Origin: Gammaproteobacteria bacterium
GTDB lineage: Bacteria; Pseudomonadota; Gammaproteobacteria; Pseudomonadales; Pseudohongiellaceae
Reading direction: 5' to 3'
Length of the DNA: 64,000 nt
Assembly (NCBI GenBank): GCA_002706685.1
Contig: PALV01000022.1
Coordinates: 124,001-188,000 of the forward strand
A program made the position numbers and the translations under genes. Below the pieces are notes generated by a model. It was given only the letters and a program-made list of their open reading frames with translations. It was not told where the DNA came from and made no database searches. Below are positions 53,529 through 61,954 of this stretch, in pieces. How positions within the stretch are numbered: position 1 is the first letter of the stretch; each line of letters starts with the position of its first letter.

Positions 53529-53542
53529 GACAGCATGCTGTC
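53529..53542. promoter_or_regulatory. Palindrome upstream of the trypsin-like gene
   Basis: GACAGCATGCTGTC is a perfect 14-base palindrome ending 46 bases before the protease ATG. It could be an operator. No regulator is known for it. Confidence 0.35.
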
Positions 53543-53588
53543 AGTTGTAGAGAATGCAACTTACCCTTACCGCGATCAGGATAGGACA

Positions 53589-54758
53589 ATGAAAAAAATA
53601 AGCGTTTTAACAATATCGCTATGCTGGTTTGTCATGGCTGCTGGCAGCATAAATGCTCAAACACAAACACGGATTATTAATGGTAAACCTGCCTCCACAT
53701 CGACTTATCCGTGGATGGCCAGTCTGTTTATTCAAGGTGGCAAGGACAGCCAGAATGGCGGTGGCTGCGGTGGAAGCCTGATTGCGCCCGGCTGGGTGCT
53801 GACGGCGGCTCACTGCTTTCTGAATCAGGCAGGTGACGCTCTGGCGGATGACCCGGCTTCGCTTGTTACCGTCACGCTCAACTCTGACAATATAAATTCG
53901 CTGAGCAGCGGTGCGATTGAGCGTTCCGCCAGGCGAGTGGTGATCCATCCGGATTACAATCCAAATCCGGACACCAGTCCCAATTCCAACGACTTTGACA
54001 TCGCTCTGGTCGAGCTGGAATCCTCAGTTAATCTGACGCCGGTCAGGCTTTTCTCGGGAGCCTTACCAGCCCATATACCAACTGTTGTTGCTGGCTGGGG
54101 CGCTACAGTCGGTGACGGCTCACAGCCTTCCGACAACCTGCTGCAGACCCAGGTAATCACAGTTACCACGCCGGTATGTGAGGCAGCTCATGAGGGTTTG
54201 ATTACTTCCAATATGTTCTGCGCGGGCAGTTTTGCTGATATCGACACATCTGACACCTGTCAGGGAGATAGTGGCGGGCCACTGTTTGTCAACCTTAATC
54301 AGGGGGCCGTGCAAATTGGCCTGAGCAGTTTTGGTGGCAGTGAGACAGCCAATTGTGGGACGCCGGGGTCGCCAGGGGTTTATGCAAAAGTGCCAGCGTT
54401 GTTCAGCTTCATCAGCGCCAATGTTACCGGCTTGACTACTGTTGATTCTCTGAATGAGATGCGCTCACACATCAATGATTATGATGCGGCAGCAGATCTG
54501 GTAACGATCCCCAAAGTGTATGTAGATAAAGTCAACTATTCGGTTACATTAAAACACACCGGCAACCTTAATTTCTTTTTGGCCAGCGCAACTGAAAATG
54601 CCTCGGATAACCCGGATTCTGTCCCGTCGTTCTTTGATGGTGGTAGAAACGTGCTGATTCTACCGCTGGTGAAAGTCGGAGCAGAGACCTTTAATGTCAC
54701 AATGCGGCATCTGGGTGACTTCAAATTTGTAGTCGAGATAGCCGATCCCGTTAAGTAG
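53589..54758 (+). CDS. Secreted trypsin-like serine protease with repeated C-terminal module
   Basis: A 389-residue exported protease. The signal MKKISVLTISLCWFVMAAGSINA is followed by a short propeptide and RIINGK, the trypsin activation site (mature start Ile29). The triad is His75 in LTAAHC, Asp137 in DFDIALVEL and Ser228 in CQGDSGGP; Asp222 predicts cleavage after Arg or Lys. Cysteines suit trypsin-type disulfides. After the catalytic domain (to about 280) comes a 110-residue tail with two copies of a 51-residue unit (I/L-P-x-V-x-V then VT-L/M-K/R-H-x-G). A cell-surface or substrate-binding role for the tail is only inferred. I chose ATG 53589 after AGGATAGGA. Confidence 0.92.
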   Translation: MKKISVLTISLCWFVMAAGSINAQTQTRIINGKPASTSTYPWMASLFIQGGKDSQNGGGCGGSLIAPGWVLTAAHCFLNQAGDALADDPASLVTVTLNSDNINSLSSGAIERSARRVVIHPDYNPNPDTSPNSNDFDIALVELESSVNLTPVRLFSGALPAHIPTVVAGWGATVGDGSQPSDNLLQTQVITVTTPVCEAAHEGLITSNMFCAGSFADIDTSDTCQGDSGGPLFVNLNQGAVQIGLSSFGGSETANCGTPGSPGVYAKVPALFSFISANVTGLTTVDSLNEMRSHINDYDAAADLVTIPKVYVDKVNYSVTLKHTGNLNFFLASATENASDNPDSVPSFFDGGRNVLILPLVKVGAETFNVTMRHLGDFKFVVEIADPVK

Positions 54759-54795
54759 TGCTGGCGCCGCGCATACAGTCGCGTGGCTGGGTTGC

Positions 54796-54820
54796 GCCCA
54801 GAGCAGGCTCTGCTCTGGGC
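54796..54820. terminator. Hairpin between convergent protease and pntB genes
   Basis: GCCCAGAGCA (54796-54805) pairs with TGCTCTGGGC (54811-54820). The loop is five bases. There is no long T run, but its position between two convergent gene ends suits a shared terminator. Confidence 0.6.
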
Positions 54821-54826
54821 ATGATC

Positions 54827-56254
54827 CTAGAGCTCCTTCACGGCCAGAATCAGCTCACTGGCTACTTTCTGTCCGTCACCAAACAGCATCCGTGTATTGT
54901 CCGCCACAAACAGGGGGTTTTCGACGCCGGAGAAGCCGGTACCGCGACCTCGTTTTACAACAATCACATTCTCGGACAGCTCGGCATGCAGAGTTGGCAT
55001 GCCAAATAATGGACTGTTTGGGTCCTTCTTGGCGGCGGGATTGACCACGTCATTGGCGCCAATTACCAGCGTTACTGTGGTGTTGGCGAAATCGGCGTTG
55101 ATGTCCTCCATGTCGTAGATCAGATCGTAGGGAACACCCGCTTCAGCCAATAACACGTTCATATGGCCTGGCATGCGTCCTGCGACCGGGTGAATGGCAA
55201 ACTTCACTTTTACGCCCTTGTCAGTCAACAGCTGAGTCAGTTCCCAGATCTTGTGCTGCGCCTGCGCAACTGCCATGCCGTAGCCCGGTACGATAATGAC
55301 CTGACTGGCGTAAGCCATCATGATGCCGGCATCCTGAGCCTGCACTTCTTTTTGTGTGCCACCGTCCTCGTCTCCAGATGCAGCAGCGGAAGGCCCTGTG
55401 CCAAAGCCACTGAAGAACACATTCGACACCGAGCGGTTCATGGCTTTGGCCATCAGGTGAGTCAACAGGGTGCCGGCTGATCCCACAACTGTGCCGGCGA
55501 TGATCATGGCCGCATTACCGAGCACGTACCCCTCGAAGCCGACCGCAAGGCCGGTCAGCGCGTTAAACAGCGAAATGATCACTGGCATATCGGCACCACC
55601 GACCGGTACGGTGATGAAGATGCCCAGCACCAGGGCAATGGCAAAAAACGCGATGATCAGATTCAGGCTACCAACGACGTAAACATTGAGAGCCACTGCT
55701 ACCAAAACAATCGCCAGAATCAGATTGATCAATTGCTGCTGCGGCAACAGGCGGTTGCTGTTCAGGCGTCCATCGAGTTTAGCCCAGGCGATTATGCTGC
55801 CAGAGAAGGCAATGGTGCCGATGATGGCGCCAAGTATCGCCAGGATCGTGACATCGGCGCCCAGGTAATCCGGTACGCTGCTGGCGTAACCTCCGCTCAC
55901 TGCGGCCTGCGCTTTTAACAGTTCCACAGCAGCAATCGCCGCTGCCGCACCGCCACCCATGCCGTTGTACATGGCAATCATCTGCGGCATATCCGTCATC
56001 GCCACACGTTTGCCCGTGTACCAGGCATAACCACCGCCAAGCGCAATCGCGATTATGATCAGAATGACATTGGTTGATGCCTGTTCATTGCCGGTGATTT
56101 CTTCTGCGGCAAAGGTGACAAGCGTAGCGACAACCATGCCCGCACCGGCCCAGTGAATGCCGCGCCGTGCCGTGACTGGCGAGCTCATCTGCTTGAGGCC
56201 GAGAATGAACATGATGGCCGCCAGCAGGTAACTGATCTGAATAATAAGTTCCAT
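54827..56254 (-). CDS. pntB: NAD(P) transhydrogenase beta subunit PntB
   Basis: Part of the proton-translocating transhydrogenase, which makes NADPH from NADH using the proton gradient. The 475-residue beta subunit has about nine N-terminal membrane helices and a C-terminal NADP-binding domain III: IIVPGYGMAVAQAQH, VKFAIHPVAGRMPGHMNVLLAEA, VIGANDVVNPAAKKDPNSPLFGMP and KRGRGTGFSGVENPLF. It directly abuts pntAB (stop and start neighbouring). NADPH demand of lipid or polyester metabolism fits the genomic setting. Confidence 0.97.
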   Translation of the reverse strand: MELIIQISYLLAAIMFILGLKQMSSPVTARRGIHWAGAGMVVATLVTFAAEEITGNEQASTNVILIIIAIALGGGYAWYTGKRVAMTDMPQMIAMYNGMGGGAAAAIAAVELLKAQAAVSGGYASSVPDYLGADVTILAILGAIIGTIAFSGSIIAWAKLDGRLNSNRLLPQQQLINLILAIVLVAVALNVYVVGSLNLIIAFFAIALVLGIFITVPVGGADMPVIISLFNALTGLAVGFEGYVLGNAAMIIAGTVVGSAGTLLTHLMAKAMNRSVSNVFFSGFGTGPSAAASGDEDGGTQKEVQAQDAGIMMAYASQVIIVPGYGMAVAQAQHKIWELTQLLTDKGVKVKFAIHPVAGRMPGHMNVLLAEAGVPYDLIYDMEDINADFANTTVTLVIGANDVVNPAAKKDPNSPLFGMPTLHAELSENVIVVKRGRGTGFSGVENPLFVADNTRMLFGDGQKVASELILAVKEL

Positions 56255-56554
56255 TTATTTTTTCTCTCCCTGCTTGTTTGTGCTCTTGAACATTTCCAGC
56301 ATGCGTTCAGTCACCACATAGCCGCCAACTGCATTGCCCGCCGCAAGTAACACCGCAATAAAACCTATGACCTGTTGCGATGTGGTTTCTGCGATGCCAA
56401 GAGCAATCATGGCACCGACCAGCACAATGCCATGGACAAAGTTTGAACCTGACATCAATGGGGTGTGAAGAATCACCGGCACACGGCTAATGATTTCGAA
56501 TCCGGTAAAACCGGCCAGCAGAAAGATATAAATCGCTGCGAGTCCTTCGATCAT
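56255..56554 (-). CDS. pntAB: NAD(P) transhydrogenase subunit alpha part 2
   Basis: A 99-residue membrane protein that equals the C-terminal membrane section of E. coli PntA: YIFLLAGFTGFEIISRVPVILHTPLMSGSNFVHGIVLVGAMIALG and GFIAVLLAAGNAVGGYVVTERMLEMF. It forms part of the proton channel. In this organism PntA is split in two genes, common in many bacteria. It lies 12 bases downstream of pntAA and immediately upstream of pntB. Confidence 0.96.
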   Translation of the reverse strand: MIEGLAAIYIFLLAGFTGFEIISRVPVILHTPLMSGSNFVHGIVLVGAMIALGIAETTSQQVIGFIAVLLAAGNAVGGYVVTERMLEMFKSTNKQGEKK

Positions 56555-56566
56555 GTTGTTCTCCCC

Positions 56567-57703
56567 CTAGTTGGTGCTTGCCTGCAGCCGCTCTTGCACT
56601 GCACTGTTGATGATGTCGCCAGCGTGTGTGATCAGACTGTCTTTGAGGATCTGATCGTCCAGATCTATCTGAAGCGAGTCCTCTTTGATGATAAGGCCGA
56701 GCAGATTGAACAGGTTTTTTGCGTACAATTCACTGGCATGGTTGGGTACAGTGGATGGCACGTTAATCGGTCCATATATGGTTACGCGGTTATGCATCAC
56801 GGTCTCACCCGGTTGGGTGAGTTCGCAATTACCACCACCCTCGGCGGCCAGATCTACAATCACCGCGCCGCCTTTCATGTTGTTGACCATGTCGGTGGGA
56901 ATGATGCGGGGCGAGGCGCGGCCGGGAATGGCGGCAGTACAGATGACCACATCCGAAGCCGCGACGTGGCGCGCGAGAATCTCCTGCTGTTTCTGTTTTT
57001 CTTCCTCGGTCAGTTCCCGGGCATAACCGCCGCTGCCTTCGGCCTTGATGTCTATATCTACAAATTTTGCACCCAGTGATTCAACCTGTTCCTTGACAGC
57101 AGCGCGCACGTCATAGGCTTCGACCATGGCGCCGAGTCGGCGAGCCGTGGCAATGGCCTGCAGGCCGGCCACACCGGCGCCAATGACCAGTACCTTCGAT
57201 GGGCGCACAGTGCCCGCAGCGGTGGTCAACATGGGGAAAAACTTGCCAGACAATGAGGCTGCCATCAGGACGCTCTTGTAGCCGGCGATTGAAGCCTGCG
57301 AGGACAGCGAGTCCATGGCCTGGGCACGGGAAATGCGGGGGATCAGCTCCATGGAAAAAGCGCTGATGTTCTTGTCCTGAAGCAGCTTGAAACGCTGCGT
57401 ATCTGACCATGGGTTCTGATATCCGATCAGGATGCTGCCATCGCTCAGTTTCTGAAGCTGGGTCTCGGTCAGAGGGTTTACAGTCAAAACAACATCAGCA
57501 GTACCGAGTAGCGAGTCGTCCGGACATATACTTGCCCCTGCGGCGGTATAGTCCTCATCGCTGAAACCAGCGTGCTCGCCGGCCTGTGTCTGAACTTGAA
57601 TGGTAGTTCCGGCAGCGATCAATTTTTTGGCTATTTCCGGTACCAGTGCTACCCGTTTTTCGCCAGTCCTTATCTCTGCAGGGACGCTGATAACTTTCGA
57701 CAT
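56567..57703 (-). CDS. pntAA: NAD(P) transhydrogenase subunit alpha part 1
   Basis: The soluble NAD(H)-binding domain I of transhydrogenase, 378 residues: RTGEKRVALVPEIAKKLIAAG, SMELIPRISRAQAMDSLSSQASIAGYKSVLMAA, the Rossmann motif VLVIGAGVAGLQAIATARRLGAMVEAYDVR, and VICTAAIPGRASPRIIP. These match alanine dehydrogenase/PntA families, and the RISRAQAMDSLSSQA segment separates PntA from alanine dehydrogenase. I chose ATG 57703 after AAGGAGA. It heads the pntAA-pntAB-pntB operon and diverges from an acyl-CoA dehydrogenase pair. Confidence 0.96.
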   Translation of the reverse strand: MSKVISVPAEIRTGEKRVALVPEIAKKLIAAGTTIQVQTQAGEHAGFSDEDYTAAGASICPDDSLLGTADVVLTVNPLTETQLQKLSDGSILIGYQNPWSDTQRFKLLQDKNISAFSMELIPRISRAQAMDSLSSQASIAGYKSVLMAASLSGKFFPMLTTAAGTVRPSKVLVIGAGVAGLQAIATARRLGAMVEAYDVRAAVKEQVESLGAKFVDIDIKAEGSGGYARELTEEEKQKQQEILARHVAASDVVICTAAIPGRASPRIIPTDMVNNMKGGAVIVDLAAEGGGNCELTQPGETVMHNRVTIYGPINVPSTVPNHASELYAKNLFNLLGLIIKEDSLQIDLDDQILKDSLITHAGDIINSAVQERLQASTN

Positions 57704-57878
57704 CCTGAGTCTCTCCTTGTTGTTATTGTCGTTCACCGAACAGATTATCATCCCCTTCAGTCATCAGCACCTTTCCTGTGGCATAACGACAGAATGATCA
57801 GGTGGATAGCTACGTCCTTATCACACCTGTGAATCAATCGACTGGTAGACATAGATTCTGCTGATTTAACTCCGTCTA

Positions 57879-57921
57879 CTTGGTACACTCTGAGCACGTA
57901 AAAAGACACGTACCAAGGAGG
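57879..57921 (+). promoter_or_regulatory. Inverted repeat overlapping a strong ribosome-binding site
   Basis: CTTGGTAC (57879-57886) is complementary to GTACCAAG (57910-57917), and the latter overlaps the ribosome-binding site AAGGAGG (57915-57921) of the TTG-started ACAD gene at 57928. If transcribed, the hairpin would mask part of the site; alternatively it is a protein operator. Confidence 0.4.
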
Positions 57922-57927
57922 TGACCC

Positions 57928-59172
57928 TTGCAGGATCTGGAATTATTCCGCGCGGAAACCCGCGCCTGGCTGGAAGAAAACTGTCCGGCGTCTATGCGTA
58001 CGCCCATGCCCGAAGATGAGGTGGTGTGGGGTGGGCGCAATGCCACATTCAAGAACCCGGACAGCAAAGTCTGGCTGGACCGTATGGCAGACAAGGGCTG
58101 GACCACGCCGACCTGGCCGGCCGAGTACGGTGGTGGCGGCCTGAGCAAGACTGAGGCGATGGTGCTGGCGGACGAGATGCAGCGCATCAAGGCGCGACCA
58201 CCATTGGTGAGCTTTGGCATTAGCATGCTGGGACCGGTGCTGCTGGAAATGGCCACCCACGAGCAGAAGCTGGAGCATATTCCCAAAATCGTCCGCGGTG
58301 AGATCCGCTGGTGTCAGGGATACAGCGAGCCGGGTGCCGGTTCGGACCTGGCAGGACTGGGGACCAAGGCCATTCTGGAGGGTGATGAATATGTCATTAA
58401 TGGCTCCAAGATCTGGACCTCCTATGCTGACAAGGCCGACTGGATTTTCTGCCTGGTGCGCACCGACTTCGAAGCGCCCAAGCACAGTGGAATCAGCTTC
58501 ATACTGTTCGATATGGCTTCGCCAGGTGTGAGCACCAAACCCATCAAGCTTATCAGTGGCAATTCGGTGTTCTGCGAAACCTTTTTCGACAATGTGCGTG
58601 TGCCTGCAGGTAATGTGGTCGGTCGCCTCAATGATGGCTGGACTATTGCCAAGCGGCTGCTCCAGCACGAGCGCACGATGATCTCGGGATTTGGGCTCAG
58701 CAGTGGTCGTAACAACCGTGGTGGTCTGGCGGACTCACTGGCGCAGACAGCCATGTCGTATCGGGGTGATACCAGCAAGCTGTCCGATCCTGCCCTGCGC
58801 GACCAGATTGCCCAGTTCATGATAGACAGTGAGGCGTTCTCACTGACCTCGCAGCGCTCGGCGCAGGAAGCCAAACAGAGCAAAGGTCCGAATGCGACGT
58901 CGTCAATGCTGAAGAATTACGGCTGTGAACTGAACAAGCGGCGTTATGAGCTGGCGCTGAAAGCCGCAGGCACCCAGGCTTTGGGATGGGAGTCTCTGAC
59001 TGAGGACGGCAGTGATTTCAGTCCACGGGAACTGGATACCACCAGACAATGGCTGCGCTCGAAAGGCAATTCAATTGAAGGCGGGACTTACGAGGTTCAG
59101 CTTAATGTGATTGCCAAGCGGGTATTAGGCCTGCCAGACATGACCTCCATGGTCGCCAGCAACAAAAAGTAA
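57928..59172 (+). CDS. Acyl-CoA dehydrogenase, alpha-type subunit, second pair
   Basis: A 414-residue acyl-CoA dehydrogenase starting at TTG 57928, seven bases after AAGGAGG. The FAD region is RWCQGYSEPGAGSDLAGLGTKAI, and the presumed base is Glu248 in LLQHERTMI, the same HERT context as in the 24.4-kb alpha subunit. The C-terminal signature reads IEGGTYEVQLN rather than YEGT. It is followed 14 bases later by a smaller paralogue with no catalytic glutamate. The arrangement repeats the 24-kb pair, suggesting a second alpha2beta2 dehydrogenase, of the sort used for branched or sterol-like acyl-CoAs. Substrate unknown. Confidence 0.9.
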   Translation: MQDLELFRAETRAWLEENCPASMRTPMPEDEVVWGGRNATFKNPDSKVWLDRMADKGWTTPTWPAEYGGGGLSKTEAMVLADEMQRIKARPPLVSFGISMLGPVLLEMATHEQKLEHIPKIVRGEIRWCQGYSEPGAGSDLAGLGTKAILEGDEYVINGSKIWTSYADKADWIFCLVRTDFEAPKHSGISFILFDMASPGVSTKPIKLISGNSVFCETFFDNVRVPAGNVVGRLNDGWTIAKRLLQHERTMISGFGLSSGRNNRGGLADSLAQTAMSYRGDTSKLSDPALRDQIAQFMIDSEAFSLTSQRSAQEAKQSKGPNATSSMLKNYGCELNKRRYELALKAAGTQALGWESLTEDGSDFSPRELDTTRQWLRSKGNSIEGGTYEVQLNVIAKRVLGLPDMTSMVASNKK

Positions 59173-59186
59173 GGGAGGACTATTAC

Positions 59187-60332
59187 ATGTCATTGGTACT
59201 CAACGAAGATCAGCTAATGCTTCAGGAATCAGCGCGTGATTTTTGCCGCGAGAAAGCAACGGTCGCGGTCTTGCGCAAACTGCGCGATGAAAAGGACCCG
59301 CGCGGTTTTTCAGATGAGCTGTGGCAGGCCATGGTGGGGCTGGGCTGGGCCGGTATGGCCATTCCCGAAGCCTACGGTGGTTTCGAGTTCGGCTATTCAG
59401 GACTGGGTATTGTGCTGGAGGAAACAGGGCGCACACTGGTACCGACACCGCTGGTATCCACGGTACTGCTTGGCGCAACTGCCATCAACCTGGCGGGCTC
59501 AGAGGAACAGAAGAGTGAATTGCTGCCAAAGGTCGCTGTAGGCGAAACTGTCATTGCCTTCGCTCTTGAGGAGGGAGCTCTGCACAACCCGTCAAATATC
59601 GCCCTTGGCGCTGAAAAAACTGCTGATGGATACACCCTGAACGGTGACAAGGTGTTTGTTCTGGATGCGCACGTGGCGGACTACTTTATTGTGGTGGCAC
59701 GAAGCAGTGATCCAGCAGACTCAAACGATGGCATCAGCCTGTTTGTAATCGATGCGGCAACACCCGGCATTTCGGTGCAGCGACTGAACATGGTCGACAG
59801 TCGCAATGCTGGCAATGTCAGGTTTGACAATGTGAAAGTGCCGGCCGGCGCCTTGCTGGGCGCTGAAAATCAGGGCAATGCAGCCCTGGAGCGTACACTG
59901 GACATCGGCCGTATTGGTCTGGCAGCAGAGATGCTGGGCGGTGTGCAGGAGGTGTTTGAACGCATCGTTGACTACCTGCAGCAGCGCACACAGTTCGGTG
60001 TACAGATTGGTGCCTTTCAGGCCCTGCAACACCGGGCCGCCATAATGTACTCCGAGATTGAGCTGTGCAGGTCGCTCGTACGCAAGGCCCTGCATGAACT
60101 GGACCGTGGAGCAGAGGCGGATGATATCCCGGCACTGGCAAGTATGTGCAAAGCCAAGCTATGTGAGGTTTACGAGCTTGTCAGCAATGAAGGTATCCAG
60201 ATGCACGGTGGCATCGGCATGACCGACGAGTTTGATATTGGATTCTTTATCAAACGCGCACGGGTGGCTCAGCAGACTCTGGGTGATGCGAGCTATCACC
60301 GGGATCGCTTTGCTTCCCTGCGTGGCTTCTGA
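59187..60332 (+). CDS. Acyl-CoA dehydrogenase, beta-type subunit, second pair
   Basis: A 381-residue acyl-CoA dehydrogenase paralogue. Fold motifs are present (GWAGMAIPEAYGGFEFGYSGLGIVLEE; VDYLQQRTQFGVQIGAFQALQHRAA; IQMHGGIGMTDEFDIGFFIKRARVAQQTLG), but at the alpha-subunit glutamate position it reads LDIGR, and the C-terminal YEGT-type motif is missing. So it should be a non-catalytic partner of the gene just upstream. GGGAGGA precedes the ATG. It ends 37 bases before the stop of a convergent small gene. Confidence 0.88.
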   Translation: MSLVLNEDQLMLQESARDFCREKATVAVLRKLRDEKDPRGFSDELWQAMVGLGWAGMAIPEAYGGFEFGYSGLGIVLEETGRTLVPTPLVSTVLLGATAINLAGSEEQKSELLPKVAVGETVIAFALEEGALHNPSNIALGAEKTADGYTLNGDKVFVLDAHVADYFIVVARSSDPADSNDGISLFVIDAATPGISVQRLNMVDSRNAGNVRFDNVKVPAGALLGAENQGNAALERTLDIGRIGLAAEMLGGVQEVFERIVDYLQQRTQFGVQIGAFQALQHRAAIMYSEIELCRSLVRKALHELDRGAEADDIPALASMCKAKLCEVYELVSNEGIQMHGGIGMTDEFDIGFFIKRARVAQQTLGDASYHRDRFASLRGF

Positions 60333-60369
60333 GGACGGTATCAATAGCCAGGCCAGTGGTGTCCAGCCA

Positions 60370-60612
60370 TCAATGCTGTCCTCCGCGGGCCTTGGCCTGC
60401 TTTACCCGTGCCTTGAGCTTTTGCCGGCAGCTTACCAGCAGCAAGCGACGAAACAGCTCTTGCAGATCCTGGTCGGAGATTTCCGGAGTTTCCGGACTGT
60501 TGCTGGCTTCGTGCCCTGCCCAGTCCAGGCAGGTTTCCTGAGAATCGGCATCAACCACCTGCAGACTGGGTTTGCCGTCATTGATGCTGGCGTAAATGTA
60601 ATATCCTGTCAT
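60370..60612 (-). CDS. Small hypothetical protein
   Basis: An 80-residue soluble protein (MTGYYIYASINDGKPSLQVVDADSQETCLDWAGHEASNSPETPEISDQDLQELFRRLLL...). A clear AGGAGAGG ribosome-binding site sits just before the ATG. The N-terminus looks like short beta strands, and the C-terminus is basic and helical. I do not recognise a family. It is divergent from the zinc peptidase, and the Fur box lies in the shared intergenic region (81 bases from its start), so iron may also control it. Confidence 0.6.
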   Translation of the reverse strand: MTGYYIYASINDGKPSLQVVDADSQETCLDWAGHEASNSPETPEISDQDLQELFRRLLLVSCRQKLKARVKQAKARGGQH

Positions 60613-60692
60613 GCTAACCTCTCCTGTCTGATATGGACGAATGAAAGTCCTGATTGACCGTTGGCTGGCGTCGTGTCGACGAGGCTGGCTTT

Positions 60693-60711
60693 GCTAATGA
60701 GAATCATTATC
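60693..60711. promoter_or_regulatory. Fur box
   Basis: GCTAATGAGAATCATTATC matches the 19-base Fur consensus GATAATGATAATCATTATC at 17 positions. It lies about 46 bases upstream of the zinc-peptidase ATG and 81 bases from the divergent small gene. Iron-dependent repression by Fur is the expected effect. Confidence 0.82.
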
Positions 60712-60756
60712 ATTAAATTGCTTGTGCAATTCAAGCTCTTGTGAGGAAATTACTGC

Positions 60757-61443
60757 ATGGTTCTGGCAATACTGGGTCTGCTCCTGGCTGCGCTGGTGTT
60801 TGCACCCCAGCTTTGGGTCAAGCAGGTAATGCGCAAACATCATCGGGAAGTCCCCGACATGCCGGGTACGGGAGGAGAGCTTGCACAGCATCTGATTCAA
60901 CGTTTTGCGCTGAACGGTATTGGCGTGGAAGAGACCGATGAGGGGCGCGATCATTTTGACCCGCAGGCGAAAATGGTTCGTCTTGGTCCGAGCAACTTCC
61001 ACGGTCGATCCGTTACGGCGGTGGCTGTAGCCGCTCACGAAGTCGGACATGCTATTCAATTTCATCGCCGCGAGTCCGTCTTTGAACTGAGAAGCAAATA
61101 TATGCCTATGGCGGCGCGGCTCAACAAGATGGGGATTGCCTTGATGTGGTCGGTACCGGTTGCCGCTTTGGTGCTGCGCTCGCCAATCGCCATTGGGACT
61201 GTCATCGGGCTGAGTGTGTTGCTGCAACTGGCAGGCGCAATGGCCTACCTGATCGTGCTACCCGAGGAGTGGGATGCCAGTTTTAATAAGGCCTTACCCA
61301 TACTGGTAGAAGGAGAATATCTGGATGACTCCCAGATTCACAGTGCGCGGCAGGTACTGAAAGCGGCCGCGCTTACATACTTTGCTGGAGCGCTGGCCAG
61401 TGTCGTCAATATTGGCAGATGGTTGATGGTGCTGCGTCGATAA
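60757..61443 (+). CDS. YugP-family zinc metallopeptidase
   Basis: A 228-residue membrane protein with the zinc motif HEVGH (residues 94-98) in VAVAAHEVGHAIQFH. The YugP/neutral zinc metallopeptidase group has an N-terminal membrane helix (LAILGLLLAALVFAPQLWV), the motif, and more helices at the C-terminus (VPVAALVLRSPIAIGTVIGLSVLLQLAGAMAYLIVLPEEWDASFNKALP), as here. ATG 60757 is supported by GAGG upstream. Function of the family is not known. The Fur box in front suggests iron control. A 14-bp stem-loop follows its stop. Confidence 0.88.
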   Translation: MVLAILGLLLAALVFAPQLWVKQVMRKHHREVPDMPGTGGELAQHLIQRFALNGIGVEETDEGRDHFDPQAKMVRLGPSNFHGRSVTAVAVAAHEVGHAIQFHRRESVFELRSKYMPMAARLNKMGIALMWSVPVAALVLRSPIAIGTVIGLSVLLQLAGAMAYLIVLPEEWDASFNKALPILVEGEYLDDSQIHSARQVLKAAALTYFAGALASVVNIGRWLMVLRR

Positions 61444-61450
61444 CTTTCAG

Positions 61451-61476
61451 AAGTTCTGCAAGAACTTTATTTATTT
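61451..61476 (+). terminator. Terminator after the zinc peptidase gene
   Basis: AAGTTCT (61451-61457) pairs with AGAACTT (61461-61467) around GCA, followed by TATTTATTT. A short, weak but typical rho-independent hairpin eight bases after the stop. Confidence 0.6.
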
Positions 61477-61954
61477 AAAGTGGTCTATCCATTGTGTCGA
61501 TAATAAAAGTGACACCTGCGAGTTTTAAACGTCATCACGTCGGTACGTCGAATGACGTAGTCGCTGGAACCATCTACGTCATAGGCCTAATAAACTGGTA
61601 TTTCTAAGTTAAACGCACCCCTTTTTAGTTGACGTATAAGTAAAAAAGCTAGTTAACCAATGAACGTAGAAATGAAATAATATAACTGCTCGTATCTCGC
61701 CTAAGTTATTGATTAGTAAAATAAAATACAGCAAGTAATGCACAATAAAGTGGCTTCGCATATCCGCGTTGCCTCTTTTTGAAGCACGCTGTTTTCCTCG
61801 CGCACTCTTTCTGAACCATAAGCCTTTGATAATTATCATGACTCATTAGCTGGTACGTAACTTGCTAAACCTCGTTCGATGATTTGAATTGACTCTGATC
61901 ACGTCCTGGCAGGGAACGTATCAATTACTGACTGTAATGAGGCTAATGAACGAT
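61477..61954. promoter_or_regulatory. AT-rich promoter region of the TonB receptor gene
   Basis: No gene is convincing here. At 61529-61549 ACGTC occurs three times at exact eight-base spacing (61529, 61537, 61545), followed by GACGT at 61554 and ACGTC at 61576; ATGACGTA (61552) and TACGTCAT (61575) are perfect inverted copies. GATAATTATC at 61828-61837 is a 10-base palindrome resembling a Fur half-site. These may be regulator sites for the receptor gene. Confidence 0.5.

Noticed and set aside
61609..61839. 76-codon minus-strand frame in the AT-rich region
   Set aside because: Hydrophobic AT-rich translation without a ribosome-binding site; it overlaps the likely promoter of the TonB receptor gene.
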